Origin: Plumapathes pennacea
Lineage: Eukaryota; Cnidaria; Anthozoa; Antipatharia; Myriopathidae
DNA length: 64,000 nt
Assembly: GCA_964036295.1 (NCBI GenBank)
Contig: OZ038473.1
Location: 8,959,501-9,023,500 of the forward strand
Reading direction: 5' to 3'
Shown here: one piece after another, positions 12,601-23,276 of the stretch
Position numbering within the stretch: position 1 is the stretch's first letter
Layout of the letters: each line of letters opens with the position of its first letter
The notes under the pieces: generated by a model
Databases searched by the model: none
Told to the model about the DNA's origin: nothing
What the model saw: the letters and a program-made list of their open reading frames with translations, nothing else
Position numbers and translations under genes: made by a program

Positions 12601-15600
12601 TCTTTAGGGATAGGAGGGGGTAGGGTTGTTTGCTATGAATTGTTGTGTTCGTTCAGGTTCAGCTGTTACAAAGCCAATGTAACGAAAATATTAGAAGACA
12701 GTGTGGCTATTCTAAAATTACCATCAAAACTTGCGTGCTGTTCCTAGTTTCATCAAGTGTGCTTGTGTGTAGTAAGTTCGATTTGCGTACACTCAGACTT
12801 GCAGTAAGCGGGCACCCGTTATTCACTGGACAGTTCAAAATGTACTCAGTAAGATACACAAAACATCAGGAGAAATGTTCCGACACTGCTTAATTTCACG
12901 ACTATCAGGAGCTCCGGTTAAACAATTTACAAAGCAGTGAGCAACATTTTAAAGTATCAAAATACTTTAGATAACTTCTATTCTTTTATATGGCCAGTGA
13001 AACGTTTGCTTCGTCACAAATCTAGAGCCTATTAAATATGTAACAGTAGCCAATTTACACTTTGTGCTTGACCACACACAGGGTTAATTTTTAGCAGGCC
13101 TGTATTAAGTGAACTCTTCACCGCCTATATGTCCGCCTATACTTTCGTAGTAGCGCAGTGGTCCATATCCAACCTTTTTCCTGAAAATGAATTTTCATTT
13201 TCATGCAAATCAAACTCATTTTCGTAGAAAAAAAAGGTTTTACACTAGGCCTCGTTTTGAAACAGAGGCAGCACGCATCTCGGAAATGGCCTCTTGATTT
13301 GTTTGTTTCTTTTTCTTTTTGTTCTACAGGGGGCAGTGCAATAAGTTATCATGTTGTAGGCACAGCCATCAAGCATGCAATTCACGAGCAAGCATTGATT
13401 TGATGCATTCTGTTATAAATATGTTGTCTCTACAGACGAGTTCGGGAAGCATTTCTTGTATCACATGGAAAGGCGACACGTTGGTCCTTGCAGATGTTGA
13501 TGGCAATCTTAGCGTGTGGGATTTAAAAGCTAGACTATCAAGGTACTGTACTGTAACATAATAGACAAATTTTCGCACGTCGCAAAGTTATACCGCTGGT
13601 TGTTTTGAGCCGTTTTCGGATGACTGTCGAAAGTAATCGTGTGATTGCTTCGGTTTTGCGTTTGCTACGCTTTCTGATTGATCCCAACAAGTGCAGTAAC
13701 ATTCTTGGCCAATCAAGAGCAAAAGCAAAACCTGGTTGGGATATTCTCGCGCAAGAAAGCAAGTGGCGATGGCGTGTTCTCGCACTACTGATTGGTTCGT
13801 AAAACCAATCGCTATTACTTGGTTTTGGTTTTGCTCTTCTAATTGGTTCGACGTGATTTTTGCTCGCCTCATTGATTGTTACTGTGATTGCTTTGGTGTT
13901 GGTTTTTGATAGTCATCCGAAAAGCTCTCTATGAGTCAGCTGATTACATCCGCTGGTTCATTGTGCGTCTTCAGCTGCACAGGATTTGTACAATCTTGAA
14001 AAGTCCTTGAATTCATATGATGCCTTAAAAAGTTCTTTAATTTAGACAGCAATGAATAGTTCGTGAACTTCTAAATGGTATACTTACCAGAATAGCTTTT
14101 AAAAATGACTGGCCCTGACCCTGGTCACAAATCAAACGCATTTGGAACAACGGCGTTTAAGTAAACAGTTTAGGTAACAGTCGATTTAAAAGAATCTTAA
14201 AAGAAAAAACTGAAATAGCCAGAAAGTAATTTTAAGTTCATAAATATATGAAAAGCCCTTCTCAGACTCATTGATAATTCATGGTTTTATTAGCCAACCA
14301 GCGCATCGCATTTGGTCAGGCGGGTGAGTTGAAACTGGGTCAATCACCGGTTCGAGTGTTTGATCCAATTTCCAGCTCTAGGAATATGTGTTTCTTTTAT
14401 TATTTGCATACATTCGAAGTGCTTCCTTGTTGCAAATGCGTGACGTAATCTTGCGGATGCTCGATAGAACATCAAAGTCTCGCGTGCAGAGGATCACGTT
14501 CTCCGCGGACTTTTGTCCAGCAGTGTAGCTCCCAGCAGTTAGCACCACACTCACCAAAGAAGTCTTTTCTTAATTTCAGGGGTGTTCCGACTCACAGAGG
14601 TGCAATCAGGAAACTCAAGTTTGGCCCGGGGCGTGGAAATTTCAGCCTTGCAATATTATACAATGACGGACTTGACGTGTGGGATTTGAGCAAGCTTGAG
14701 GTATCCAGCAGCTACAAGCTTTCAAAGGACATTTCCAGTGTAGTCGATATTGATTGGTTGGCATCAGACCTTCCCATTGTTGTTCACGCTAATGGTTCTA
14801 TACTGGTCACAAACCTGGATCTCAAATGTGCCTCTTCTGCCATGACTGAAATGGACCTTAATGGTAAGAGAACGTTTAGCTATCTAGCATAGCCATTTGG
14901 CTATCTAAACGCAGGTTTGGTTGTCAGCACCCATACACTGATACTAGAGTTGATTATATTTCACATTTGTGTTACTTGGGAACCTTTTGGGTTCGAAGTG
15001 GCTTTGTCAAAATCTATACGTCCTAGTAATTACTAGAAGGCTCGTTGCAGCTTCCACTGCAAGGGCACAGCAGCAGCGAGAATATAAATTCTGAATCTGT
15101 GTGCCGGGCAGCAGGAATGCTCTACAGGGGTGGTAGGGGGTGAAAGGGGGGTGGGGTGGAAGATGCATAAAGAAAACATACGATTTGAATCGTAAAAATG
15201 CCCCAAAACAATATTCAAGACGATTGAGAAACCGTTTTATGAAGCTGCATATACGAATGCGTTTTTAATTCAATTTTAAAAAGTTTCCATCGCCCGTCGA
15301 CAAGAAAACCATCAAATTCAGTGTTATCATTGCCATTGCCACTGCTATTCACTGGCTAGTACATTTTCCGCTTCGTTAGCGTCGCCTTGATGATTGTTTC
15401 GTCTGAGTATCTTCTTTCTCTTCCTCCTTTGTACAGATCCCTTTTGGTGTCCGTACATCCTTGAAACAAAGGCTTGTCTGGTCATGAAAACCTTGCTGCA
15501 GCACCAGCTGGGACGGAAAGAGTATTCTTTGGATGACGTAACTGACTTGTATGTACACACACTTTCCTTCTGGATGACGTCACTGATTTTTATGTATACA

Positions 15601-18600
15601 CACTTTCCTTCCGGATGACGTCACTGATTTTTATGTACACCCTTTCCTTCCGGATGACGTAACTGATTTTTATGTATACACACTTTCCTTCCGGATGACG
15701 TAACTGATTTGTATGTACACCCTTTCCTTCTGGATGACGTCACTGATTTGTATGTACACACACTTTCCTTTTGGTACAAAGGATGATGACGCATGTTTCC
15801 ATGATACGGGAGTTCCCTTGCTTTCTATTATGTAAAACTCTATATATTGACATACATCAAGGATATCGCAGGAGGATTGCATCGCAGTCATACCATTATT
15901 TAGTACGCGCGTATGCCTTCGCGCGCCTGCGAGGAAATCGTCTTGTAGGTCAATAAATAGGGTTTACATAATGGAAAGAAAGCGAACTCCTCTGAGCCCG
16001 GTGCTGAGCCCATTATGCGATGATTGATGACGTCATTTTGACGTTTGATAATGAAGTTCGACGCAAAGCATCATGGGAAGCATGCGTGGTTATAATCCTG
16101 TTATTTCTCTCTCGTTGAGTAACTGCTGCCATGACCAATTTAGCGCTTTAAATTTAACCCTTTCACTTCTGAGATTGATCAACTTTGATTTACTCTTTGA
16201 GTCTCTTACCAGAGATTCACGCTACAGTATGGAGAATTGACCTCTTGATAGTTTTCTCAAATGAAAGTTTTATCAAAGATTGACTTATAAATTCTCACTA
16301 CATTGCTCATACAGTTTTATCTTGAATGGTTGGGAGAATTTGTATTACGAGCTCAGGAGTTTATTTCTTGTTTCTTCCAGGGAAGTGGAAAACGAAGGAG
16401 CAATTCAGAACCAGTTAACCGTGATGCCCAGGCGAGTTATTTGAACTTCTGATCTCGTGCTCAGTATTGGTATCCAGTCCTTCCGACTGTTCAAGCCACA
16501 GTCGAACTCATATTAATCGACCCCCTATCAAGTCTAACCCTAATCCTGACATAGACTTAGTTAAATCCAGGTGTTTGCGTTTACGTTTCAAGCGGGGCTA
16601 GTACACATTCTAGAGCCTCAAGTACACTGCCAATCACAGAGACTGTAAGAAACACTTTCAACCAATCAGAAGCTAAAGTAATCTGCGTATGTTTCTTGCT
16701 TTGAAAAAGAAACCAATCAGAAGTGCGAATAACCGTCATCGCCACTTGCTTGCTTGCTGCATTATTTTATTCAACATGCCACTCGAAGCCTCACTCAACT
16801 TCCCAACTAATCAAATTCAATGTGTGATCAAACGAAGCTTGACCACACCCAAGGCCCATTGTCGGTATCCCTCCATTAAGGGGCCACATAGTCAGGTTAC
16901 ACTGTATTCATTGTTCCCCCTCTATTTTTGTGAACAGGGAAACGAAGGAATTGCTTCTACAAACATCATTTGGAACGGCGCAGAAATGTCTCCTCACGGC
17001 TCAGTAAGTGCCAGCCGGAATTTCGGCAATTCCTACTAGTTCCAAGGCTCCTGATTATTCAAAGTTGGATTAAGATAACCCAGGATTAAAGGGGCCTTCT
17101 CAGCCTTTTCATGATTTTGTTTACATCTAGAAAATCCATGGCTGAAGTTGGTTCCCAACACTAAAGAACGTAATTAATCAAAAAAAAAAATAGGTTAGTA
17201 GCATTTTAGATCAAAAGAAACTAATTTTGTCCTGAAACGAGAAAATGACAGCAAAGCTAAGATCTAATCCATTAATCTTGCTTTGAACAACTTGGCCATA
17301 AGGGAAAGCAGAGCGGCTGGAATTCAGGCTCAAGAATGCTCGCAATTTAGAAACGTCGTCTTGATTTTGGACGATGCCTCCTCAGACTCACTAGTTTCAT
17401 TTTCAAAACTAAATATATCATCACGATTATGTCGACATTTTGTGGATAACCTTATTTTCTTTTTCATCGGGAGGCTGTTTGGAGATGAGGCAGAGATGAC
17501 TTTCTGGGAAGTAGCGCTTCATTACCTCCGTAGAGAGAAGGCGCGGCTGCTGTGTCCGCTGCACCAGGTTTGTTTCTTTACTGCATGCTGTGTGAAATCT
17601 CTATAGCCTGTCTCAAGTCTAGATTACGTTTACCGGAGTAAAAACAAGTTATTTTAAAGGCTTTGATAACTTTATCTCTCTGTTTGTCTGTCTGTAGACA
17701 GACCATCAGCCCCCAGTGGCTCGACCCCGCTCCAGTTCGGACCTTTTTCACCCGTCCGAGGCCACAGCAAAACTCAGACGCAGCAGCAGCGCGCGGAGCC
17801 TGGACCTCCTCTCCATTGATGATGACCTGGACTTTGGAGACCGAGAAGAGCCTGGTGATGTTGAATCGTGTTGCTGCTACCCAGTCTCCCTGGACACATG
17901 TTATGAGATCATTTGTGACGCAGATGCCTTTCAGGTTGAGTGTTTATTCTATATTTCTTGGTTCTGTAAAAGTTGTGATGGTTAAATGAGTTCCAAATAC
18001 ACTCTACATTATTTGGCTTCGTCCGCTACCTTTTAATTAAATCCAACCGTTTTGCTTCATAACCGCTTCTTTTCCTCTCTTTGACTACTAGTTATAAAGT
18101 AATAGCTCAGTTGTAGACGCCATCTTGTTTTTAAACTTAAAAACATTGGGCGAATATTTTCAAGATTCGACCAAACGCTCGCGCATGCGCATCTCACGAC
18201 ACTGCCCCTTTAAGGAAGTTGTGGTGTTAAATTGTGGTTATTCTGTTTTAACTTTTAGAAAACTCAGCTGGATCGGTTGGCCTTGCACGACTCAAAAAGG
18301 TCGACGTATGAGCACACTAAGAAATGTGCAGACACGCTGGTACTTTTGGGCCAGGTAAGCGAAGTTTCAAATTTGGAGCATTTGAGAGTGCAGGGTAGTT
18401 TCCAGTGAAGGTTCCTTTCAAGTTGCACGAGTGACATGAAAGATGAAACGGCGTGCCGTGTGCCTCAACACTTGTGACCAGGTGTTGTTTTCACCATTAC
18501 AGGCTGATCGTGCAGTCCAGCTCTTTTTGGAGACAGATGCTAACAATGACAACTATTACGTCGACTCTCTGAGGTAAGGCCGTGTGTTCGAGTGCGTATG

Positions 18601-21600
18601 CGTGTTCGTATACGCGTGCGTGCTCGTGTTTGTGTACGTGAGTTTGTGTTCGTGTTCATGTTCGTGTGCGTGTTCGTATACGCGTGCATGCTCGTGTTTG
18701 TGTGCGTGGCGTTTTTACGCGTCATTTCTGCGGAACAATGCATAACTGATAAGATTAGGGTGGAAAGCCGAAAAAGTGCCCCACATCATCAAACTACTTT
18801 TTTCTTTATATTTAATCTCCTTTGCATCAATGTGTGCCAGCTGTTTGTGTTGTTCTGTGATAATCGGAAATATTTAACAACTGATGAGTTTTAAGGAAAC
18901 CCGCACGATAATAACAAATTTTAATACCGTAAAATTAAGTGAATAATCCCCCCTATCATATAAAAAAGACCCCCCCCCCCCCCCCAAAAAAAAAGGATAT
19001 AAATACAAAGGGTCCGAGAGAATTGGTTTAAAAGAGAAGAGAAGAGAAGAGAAGAGTTAGAAGAGTTAATGTAATATTTTTTTTGTAACGCTTAATGAAA
19101 TCTATTCCTTGGTGGTTTCTAATAGAAGTAAATAACTCAAACATCTTCTTGAATGGCTGATATGATATTTGCGCAATATAGACCAATAACTTATAAATTA
19201 TTATCAAATTATGTCCGTAGTTAGTTTGATTTAGCTGTATTTAATATTGCCGCTGTGTCATGTCCTGTCATTTATGTGATTCACTTCTTCCACAGGGCTT
19301 GCCTTGTGGCCACTATTCGCTCATCCGGGGCCTCACAGAGTACCATAAAACTGGTGGCCACCAACCTGATTGCCAGTGGCAAGCTTGCTGGTATGTGTAG
19401 TTCTAATCAGTAGATGCACCTCCTCCTATTCCCACCTCCCCTACCCTTCGAGCAGAACCTCCTTCAATCTTCCCTGCTAGAAACGTAGGAAGAAGACGAC
19501 GAGCTCGATTTTCTTCGTTAAGCATGCGCGAACCCTATGTGGCCAAGCCTGTCTAAGCTTCGTTTCAAAGAACACTGTGGGCACAAGAACAGTCAGCAGT
19601 TTACCGAACTGTACATGCGACTCGTATGACCAGTTTATTGAGACAAAAAAACTTGTTTGACTCATTGAGATGTTTGGAAAAGTGGCTCACGCATTTCAAC
19701 AAAGAAATCGGCAATCTCCGACGTTTACTCGGAGGCTTTACTATAGGAGCAACGTACATCTCCCCGTGACGTTATAGACAAACAACCTTAGGGTGCGTTC
19801 GATTGACCGTATTCCGGAATAGGAATAGCTATAATGATCCAAACTTTTGCTTGCTCTGGGGGAATTTTTTTCGGGGTTGTTTTCAAAACTTTCACGCTGA
19901 CATTTCGAACAGCTCCCGGTACATCTCAACATAATTCAGCTCCTAAACAAAATATTTTATCAATCAGTATCACAATTCCTGTTCCGGAATAGACCCAATC
20001 AAACGCGCCCTTAGTTGCTTGTTGAGTGCTTTGCTTGTCGGTCGGCTCTGTGTTTCCTACTGGCAATATTGAACTGCCTGTTCTTTTTTCCAATGTTGAT
20101 ATTCAGAGGGTGTGCAGCTGTTGTGTTTGATTGACAAGGGCATGGACGCCTGCCGCTATCTGCAGACATACGGAGAATGGGAACAGGCTTCCTGGTTAGC
20201 AAAGGTACTCACAACTTATCCAGGAATATTTGCGCTATTTTCTGCTCCCCAACTGCGTTTATATAAAATATTGATCAGGGCGCAGTTGTTCAACGCTCGA
20301 TCAATTCAATTCAGGGTTGTCCAAATTGTTTCTACCAGCCTCTCTTGTAATCTATTACATTTTTTGTTCTATAGTTTATATATAGTTCATACTTTGGTTT
20401 AATACTTTTATTTTATCTTAGATTTCTTGTTTTCGATTATTTCTAAGTTCCGTTAGGAGTTGGATATCAATTGGGATGCAAGTCCTGTTTCTTCCTCCTG
20501 TCATTACTCTCCATTATTTTGTATTTAGTGTGTGTATGACGAATTTAATAAACTAAACTAAACTAATAACTCTCCGCCGACAAACTGCAAGGTTTTGATC
20601 AAAGATCAACTGCAGACCAAGGGCTGGTGTTTGTCAGATGGGGAGCTTTCGTGCAGAAGATCTGGAGATGACTGTTTGTTCTGTTTCATTCCCAGGCCAC
20701 TCTTAATTACCCCGACTGTGCAGAGGTGATGAGGCGCTGGGTCGAGCATCTGTCCATTTCCAATCAACAGGTACCAGGCCACTACACACATCACACAATA
20801 AGCCACTTTCACAATCATGCGCACATTTGCGAAGCGCGGGTGTTCTGGCGGACCAACTGACAATAAAATTTGGCGGGCACAGTTTATAATTTATTCTATG
20901 TTTATAATGCAATTACATAGACACAAGCCAAGCTCAACGTAGATATTTGTACTCGTTTATGTGGACAGTAAAAAGTGCTATTCCCTAGTGCGCATAATTG
21001 TGAAAGTTGCTTAATGGCCTTTTCCGAGATATTTGTTGTCTCTGTTTCAAGGCGAGGCCAAGTGCAAAACCGTTTTTAACAAAAGTGAGTTTGATTTGTA
21101 TAAAAATGAACATTTGAATGAAGCCACATGTAATTTTCATAGGAAAGGTTTCGCGTTTGGCCTCGTTTTGAAACAGAGGCAACAGGCATCTCGGAAATGA
21201 CCTGTGGACCATTTTCTCAAGGTTGCGCGCGCACCCGGGATTGTCGGACCACAACCTTCAACATGGGAATTTTTTTTTTTTTTTTTTGAAAAAAATAAAA
21301 ATAAAATAAACATGGGAATTATTTAGCGAGCACTCACGCGTGGATGCTGTAGAAAAACGTCTTTAAAACTTGAGATAGCCGTCCTAACTGAAATTAGAGC
21401 GCAACATGAAGTATCTATATTGAGGCTGAATACCATGATAGAAAGTTGAACGTTCAATCAATCAATAACTTTATACGTTGAATTTAAAAGTCTTGGCCCG
21501 TCAAGTTTGAATGTGCGCGCAATTTTTAGAAACTAGTCTATTAGTTATTTTCTAAAAATCCAGTATTGTGCGAAAAAGTATTTGCACCAGAACAAGAAGC

Positions 21601-23276
21601 ACGTGCTATTTTTGTTGTTTATCTCGATTTTCTTGTTTGACTGCTGGAGATAATCATGTATGGGTAACACCTAGAGAAGCGTAAGGGAAGATTTAAGGGT
21701 TTTGTTCTCTTTCAAAGCTCAAAATGCGCAGCAATCCATGTTTAATGATTGAAAAAGAAATTGATGGAACATTTATCCTCTTTTCTTGGATAATTTTGCG
21801 AGCTGTATTTCGATGTTTCAGTGAAAGACGTCTGGCATTCAGGTCTTCCAGGAAGTGAAAAGTTCACTATTTTCAACATATATTTCCATTTATTGTGATC
21901 AATTCTCCAAGTTAGAGTTAAACTTTAAAGCTCGTTTTATTGCTGGCACTCAAACACATATAATTTTCGATCACGTGGCGAATGGTCATGTGACCTCAAC
22001 CTGCAACACCCCCTGCACTGGATTTTGATGGTGGAGAATTTGTTTGCGCCAGTTAGTAGAATTGCTACTTGCTTCGGTCGGATTAGTACCGTGTCTTACT
22101 CCTAATGTTTCTGTGTTCTCCAACAGAGCAAAGCGATTCTGGTTTTATTGTCGCTGGGCAAGTTCTATAACACGCTGGATATGCTGTACAGGTAATGAAG
22201 AGGGAATGATTGTGTTTTGCTTGCTTATGTGCTTGCTTTGATTTGTCCTTAACCACTCCTACTCTTTAGAATTTCACTTATTAACCTAACATCAGCTCCA
22301 TGCCCAAACCATGTTTCCCCCGAGGTCAGCGTACCTCCCCCTTTATAAACTTCCTCCTAACCCATAATACACTACTTGCTCCGAAGAATTGCTAACGCTT
22401 GAAACGTCAGTTCAAACTTCTCACCTGTGTCCAGTTTTCACACTTCGATTTTAGTCGGTTCATCACACGGTCTTTCTGTACGCCAACCCAGTCAAAAACT
22501 AGTTTTCCCAAGGACTGGCTCTCCATTGTTTACAGCATACGTAAGTGCCCAACCAAATATGTGATCTTGTACTCTTTTGTCTGTAGTATGCGTTACTTCG
22601 ACCGGGCAGCGATGTTCGCCGAAGCTTGTCAGGAATTTGGTTTTCTCTCACCACAAGATGAGAACAATAGTATCCTTTACTATAATTCTGGTATTTTCTG
22701 GTTGCTCCGTTAAAACTTTGCACAGCTCAGTTATCCCCCCCCCCCCCCCTTTTTTTTTTCAAGGTCACACACATAACCTGAGAAAACGTGGTCGAGAGAT
22801 TCTACAAGAGAAGATTAACTCCCTTTTTGAAATTTCATGACTGCGTTTCTAAGGTTGTTTTCCACAATACAGCATAGGTAGTGCAAGTTGTATTTGCTTT
22901 ATATCTATATAGACACAACTCTCGCTCTTCTCGCCACCAACAGCAGTACCGGATAAAAAACAATGGCTGCACACGAAAATATTTACGATTACAAGTCGCT
23001 GATTGTGCGTTTTGACGTCACATTGGCGAATGCGCAATGTTAAAAATTTTAGCATATGTCAGTTTTTTGTTACGAAGATTAAGGGTTAAAGCAAGAATGG
23101 TTCTTATCGCTTGTGTTCAGTTTACCTTTCCTTGACTCGTTGGTGCAGCTGAGCTAGTGTACTCCGTGTACGCAGAGTATGGTCGCTACTTACAAGTGTT
23201 GGGCCTCAAGAAAGCGGCGCATTATTTCGGGAGCAAAGCAGGGGACAAAGGAAAGCAACTTCTTGAAGGCTTCTGA
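671..23276 (+). CDS. WDR11: WD repeat-containing protein 11, 27 coding exons, complete
   Basis: Coding exons: 671-735, 1464-1533, 2238-2279, 2876-3203, 5066-5285, 5637-6379, 7597-7681, 8236-8369, 8876-8951, 10732-10840, 11607-11729, 12052-12156, 13436-13542, 14580-14863, 15437-15548, 16381-16431, 16938-17003, 17474-17567, 17698-17934, 18259-18354, 18503-18573, 19296-19390, 20107-20204, 20696-20770, 22127-22191, 22587-22669, 23149-23276. They total 3762 nt, giving 1253 aa (human about 1224), and every junction keeps the frame. Matches to the family run end to end, e.g. NADTGTKLWKK, CLQLAYLP, WKGDTLVL, RYLQTYGEW, SMRYFDRAA. The N-terminal two thirds should form paired WD beta-propellers and the C-terminal third an alpha-solenoid. 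In vertebrates WDR11 acts with FAM91A1 and C17orf75 in tethering AP-1-derived vesicles at the trans-Golgi network and is linked to Hedgehog signalling. ATG 671 is the first ATG after an in-frame stop. Intron 16 has a GC donor. Exon 19 carries a Ser/Arg-rich insertion. Boundaries come from homology and splice consensus, not transcripts. Confidence 0.96.
2560..2640. repeat. Solo arm of a foldback repeat
   Basis: Lies in WDR11 intron 3. The stretch ending in CTTGCTACGCAGG resembles the right arm of the foldback at 8362-8518, including the AAGTCTT and CACTCAGAAA blocks. No matching left arm was seen, so it is a fragment. Confidence 0.45.
4460..4594. repeat. Foldback element (MITE-like)
   Basis: Two arms of about 60 bp are near-perfect reverse complements; both carry CGAAGATATG and GGTAAAAACAATATTTTAC. 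The element is in WDR11 intron 4. Its right part (GTAAAATATTGTTTTTACCA through GCCGC and TGTAATATCC) matches both ends of the longer element at 61404-61628, so it is probably a deletion derivative of that family. Confidence 0.7.
4681..4842. repeat. Foldback element
   Basis: Inverted arms of about 60 bp begin AAGAAATATATAACACGT and contain GTAATATAGCCTCATCTAAA, separated by a loop of about 40 bp. A further half-arm relic follows near 4880-4915. WDR11 intron 4. Confidence 0.7.
5328..5347. repeat. Poly-G tract of 20
   Basis: Uninterrupted G run in WDR11 intron 5. Similar G or C tracts lie at about 8037-8051, 11952-11970, 18970-18985, 22734-22749 and 40626-40644. Their lengths are likely to be unreliable in an assembly. 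Confidence 0.9.
5465..5635 (+). repeat. Dispersed repeat shared with 61404-61628
   Basis: WDR11 intron 5. Contains CAGGAAACTTTCGTTGTATT, GGCGTCAGCTGGCGTCA and a segment ending CACACTA-type sequence. The same text occurs in reverse complement near 61440-61585, so the two are members of one dispersed element family. Confidence 0.7.
6948..7289. mobile_element. MITE flanked by TTAA
   Basis: WDR11 intron 6. Terminal inverted repeats read about GACCCGTCCACAAGTATCCG on the left and CGCATCCGTGTGGACGAGGCC on the right, with many internal AAAACG motifs. TTAA tetranucleotides flank both ends (6944-6947 and 7290-7293), as expected for a TTAA-targeting (piggyBac-like) non-autonomous element. No open reading frame of interest inside. 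Confidence 0.7.
8362..8518. mobile_element. Foldback element overlapping the WDR11 exon 8 donor
   Basis: Two arms of about 72 bp are reverse complements with scattered mismatches. The left arm begins CCTGTGTGGTAAGCGTTTCC and the right arm reads CCTGCGTAGCAAGCATTTCC on the opposite strand. The last eight coding bases of WDR11 exon 8 (8362-8369) and its GTAAGC donor (from 8370) are the first bases of the left arm. The donor GT corresponds to GC in the other arm. This suggests the present exon end was supplied by the element. Confidence 0.75.
9112..10045. repeat. 50-bp minisatellite, about 18 copies
   Basis: WDR11 intron 9. The unit is GT-rich and contains GTATGGTGGTAGTGGTAG, TTGTGCAGTAGTGG and TATACTCTTGTAGCA. 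Units are nearly identical. A one-base-longer variant (TTGTGGCAG instead of TTGTGCAG) recurs near 9133, 9381, 9631 and 9931, i.e. every five or six units, which suggests a higher-order repeat of about 250-300 bp. Long minus-strand frames across it are artefacts of a repeat unit lacking stops. Confidence 0.95.
10085..10285. mobile_element. Foldback element inserted at the edge of the minisatellite
   Basis: Arms of about 90 bp are reverse complements around a centre near 10193. They contain GGTAATGGAAC, AGAGACAATAGCTGACGTTT and GCGCTAGTCCTTCGTC. GT-rich minisatellite-like text (GTAGTTGTGCAGTAG) resumes after the right arm, so the element appears to have landed in the repeat array. Confidence 0.75.
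10290..10445. repeat. Imperfect trinucleotide-rich tract
   Basis: Degenerate GTA/GTT-type triplets such as TAGTAGTAGTTGTTG continue the composition of the adjacent minisatellite. WDR11 intron 9. Confidence 0.6.
11013..11427. mobile_element. MITE with long inverted repeats and TCA target duplication
   Basis: WDR11 intron 10. Terminal inverted repeats of roughly 130 bp start AGCACAGGCGG and include CCACCCTTCGGTCATA, GGTTAGAACCTTGC, TGATCACGGTCAG and TCTACCTATTCAGGGAAGTT on the right arm. The trinucleotide TCA occurs just outside both ends (11010-11012 and 11428-11430), consistent with a 3-bp target duplication. The centre has no coding potential. Confidence 0.8.
12223..12375 (+). repeat. Dispersed repeat, copy 1
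   Basis: WDR11 intron 12. Shares AATGCGTGAGCCACTTTTC-like, CAATAAACT and GTAAACTGCTGAC text with the inverted copy at 19547-19697. Probably an old transposon fragment. Confidence 0.65.
13195..13295 (+). repeat. Half copy of a foldback repeat
   Basis: WDR11 intron 12. Matches the right half of the foldback at 21014-21203, including GGCCTCGTTTTGAAACAGAG and CATCTCGGAAATG. Confidence 0.65.
13607..13927. mobile_element. MITE
   Basis: WDR11 intron 13. Imperfect terminal inverted repeats: GAGCCGTTTTCGGATGACTG on the left; GATAGTCATCCGAAAAGCTC on the right. The interior is made of repeated GATTG/CCAATC-type motifs, typical of subterminal repeats. Confidence 0.65.
15531..15772 (+). repeat. 41-bp tandem repeat built from the WDR11 exon 15/intron 15 junction
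   Basis: Six units start at 15531, 15572, 15613, 15652, 15693 and 15732 (periods 41, 41, 39, 41, 39). The first unit holds the last 18 coding bases of exon 15 and its GTATGT donor. Later units repeat GGATGACGT-ACTGATTT followed by GTATGTA or TTATGTA, giving at least two decoy donors. Three units carry the palindrome TGACGTCA, the CRE consensus. The frame closes if splicing uses the first donor, which matches the family. Confidence 0.9.
16429..16435 (+). promoter_or_regulatory. GC-AG splice donor of WDR11 intron 16
   Basis: Exon 16 ends CAG and the intron begins GCGAGT, a match to the extended donor consensus except for T to C at the second position. The nearby GT option (ACC then GTGATG, intron start 16420) puts exon 17 in the wrong frame. 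With the GC donor the join reads into LETKELL-type sequence, matching the family, so the GC donor is required. Confidence 0.8.
18593..18717 (+). repeat. GT-rich low-complexity tract
   Basis: WDR11 intron 21. Irregular GTGTTCGTATACGCGTGCGT-type text begins about 20 bp after the exon 21 donor, with a partial duplication of the GTGTTCGTATACGCGTGC block. The reading frames across it are repeat artefacts. Confidence 0.75.
19547..19697 (-). repeat. Dispersed repeat, inverted copy 2
   Basis: WDR11 intron 22. Reverse complement matches 12223-12375 over most of its length. Confidence 0.65.
19791..20010. mobile_element. MITE with TTA target duplication
   Basis: WDR11 intron 22. Inverted repeats GGGTGCGTTCGATTG and CAATCAAACGCGCCC, then GTATTCCGGAATAGG against CCTGTTCCGGAATAG. 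TTA occurs just outside both ends (19788-19790 and 20011-20013), which suits a Harbinger-type 3-bp duplication. Confidence 0.65.
20380..20575 (+). repeat. Possible 3' end of a non-LTR element
   Basis: WDR11 intron 23. A T-rich stretch ends in AATTTAATAAACTAAACTAA, a short tandem tail like those ending some LINEs. No coding remnant precedes it. Low confidence. Confidence 0.3.
21014..21203. repeat. Foldback element
   Basis: WDR11 intron 24. Arms contain CCTTTTCCGAGAT and CTCTGTTTCAAGGCGAGGCC on the left and GGCCTCGTTTTGAAACAGAG and ATCTCGGAAATGACC on the right. A half copy is at 13195-13295. Confidence 0.7.

Noticed and set aside
16419-16425. Alternative GT donor after ACC for WDR11 exon 16
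   Set aside because: It puts exon 17 into a frame unlike WDR11; the GC donor restores both homology and phase.
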